Source: Gemmatimonadota bacterium
Lineage (GTDB): Bacteria; Gemmatimonadota; Gemmatimonadetes; Longimicrobiales; Gaopeijiaceae
DNA: 55,021 nucleotides
Direction: 5' to 3'
Assembly: GCA_007124095.1 (NCBI GenBank)
Contig: SLFU01000061.1
Span: forward strand, 1-55,021
The position numbers and the translations under genes are program-made. Under the pieces are notes generated by a model. That model was not told the DNA's origin. It did not search any database and worked only from the letters and a program-made list of their open reading frames with translations. Positions 54,958-55,021 of the stretch are shown here, piece by piece; position 1 is the stretch's first letter, and each line of letters begins with the position of its first letter.

Positions 54958-55021
54958 GTCGGCGGCGACGTACTCTCCCACCGGGCTGCCCCGGCAGTAC
55001 CATCCGCGCTGCGGGGCTTAA
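54958..55021 (-). rRNA. rrf: 5S rRNA, 3' part (runs off right edge)
   Basis: Reverse complement reads taagccccgcagcgcggatggtactgccggggcagcccggtgggagagtacgtcgccgcc, the conserved 3' half of 5S rRNA. Confidence 0.93.

Noticed and set aside
1-55021. CRISPR arrays, transposons, prophage or toxin-antitoxin modules
   Set aside because: No spaced repeats, transposase/integrase motifs, terminal inverted repeats or recognisable TA pairs seen on either strand.

Overview
The window is about 55 kb of high-GC bacterial chromosome, densely coding. The gene mix (SusC/SusD pair, V4R protein, EnvC/FtsEX, many secreted beta-barrel proteins) suggests a Gemmatimonadota-like organism, but that is inference. Most of it is housekeeping: lepA, mfd, SurA-like PPIases, pdxA, ftsE-ftsX-envC, DNA pol III delta', moaC, guaB, acs, a Fur regulator, glycolate oxidase, dacB-type carboxypeptidase, etfAB, NhaC antiporter, 3-methyladenine glycosylase, aroB, folK, SusD/SusC, PBP1A, ruvX, mltG, thiE. 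At the right edge is the 3' end of a 5S rRNA on the minus strand with its terminator. I found no CRISPR array, tRNA, phage or transposon. The most interesting items are: (i) a NYN RNase-like protein with two LOTUS/OST-HTH domains and a C-terminal helix-hairpin-helix (37.8-39.8 kb); (ii) a candidate attenuator leader upstream of guaB (hairpin plus U-tract, 22.7 kb); (iii) a pair of tandem small paralogous proteins of no family I recognise, downstream of a three-SH3b protein (30.7-31.2 kb); (iv) a C-terminal relic of an alanine-glyoxylate-type class V aminotransferase, kept in frame and overlapping a lytic transglycosylase start (20.8-21.1 kb); (v) several short exact tandem duplications (12-20 bp) just upstream of genes or over their start codons. 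All family calls are from reading the translations; no database search was run.
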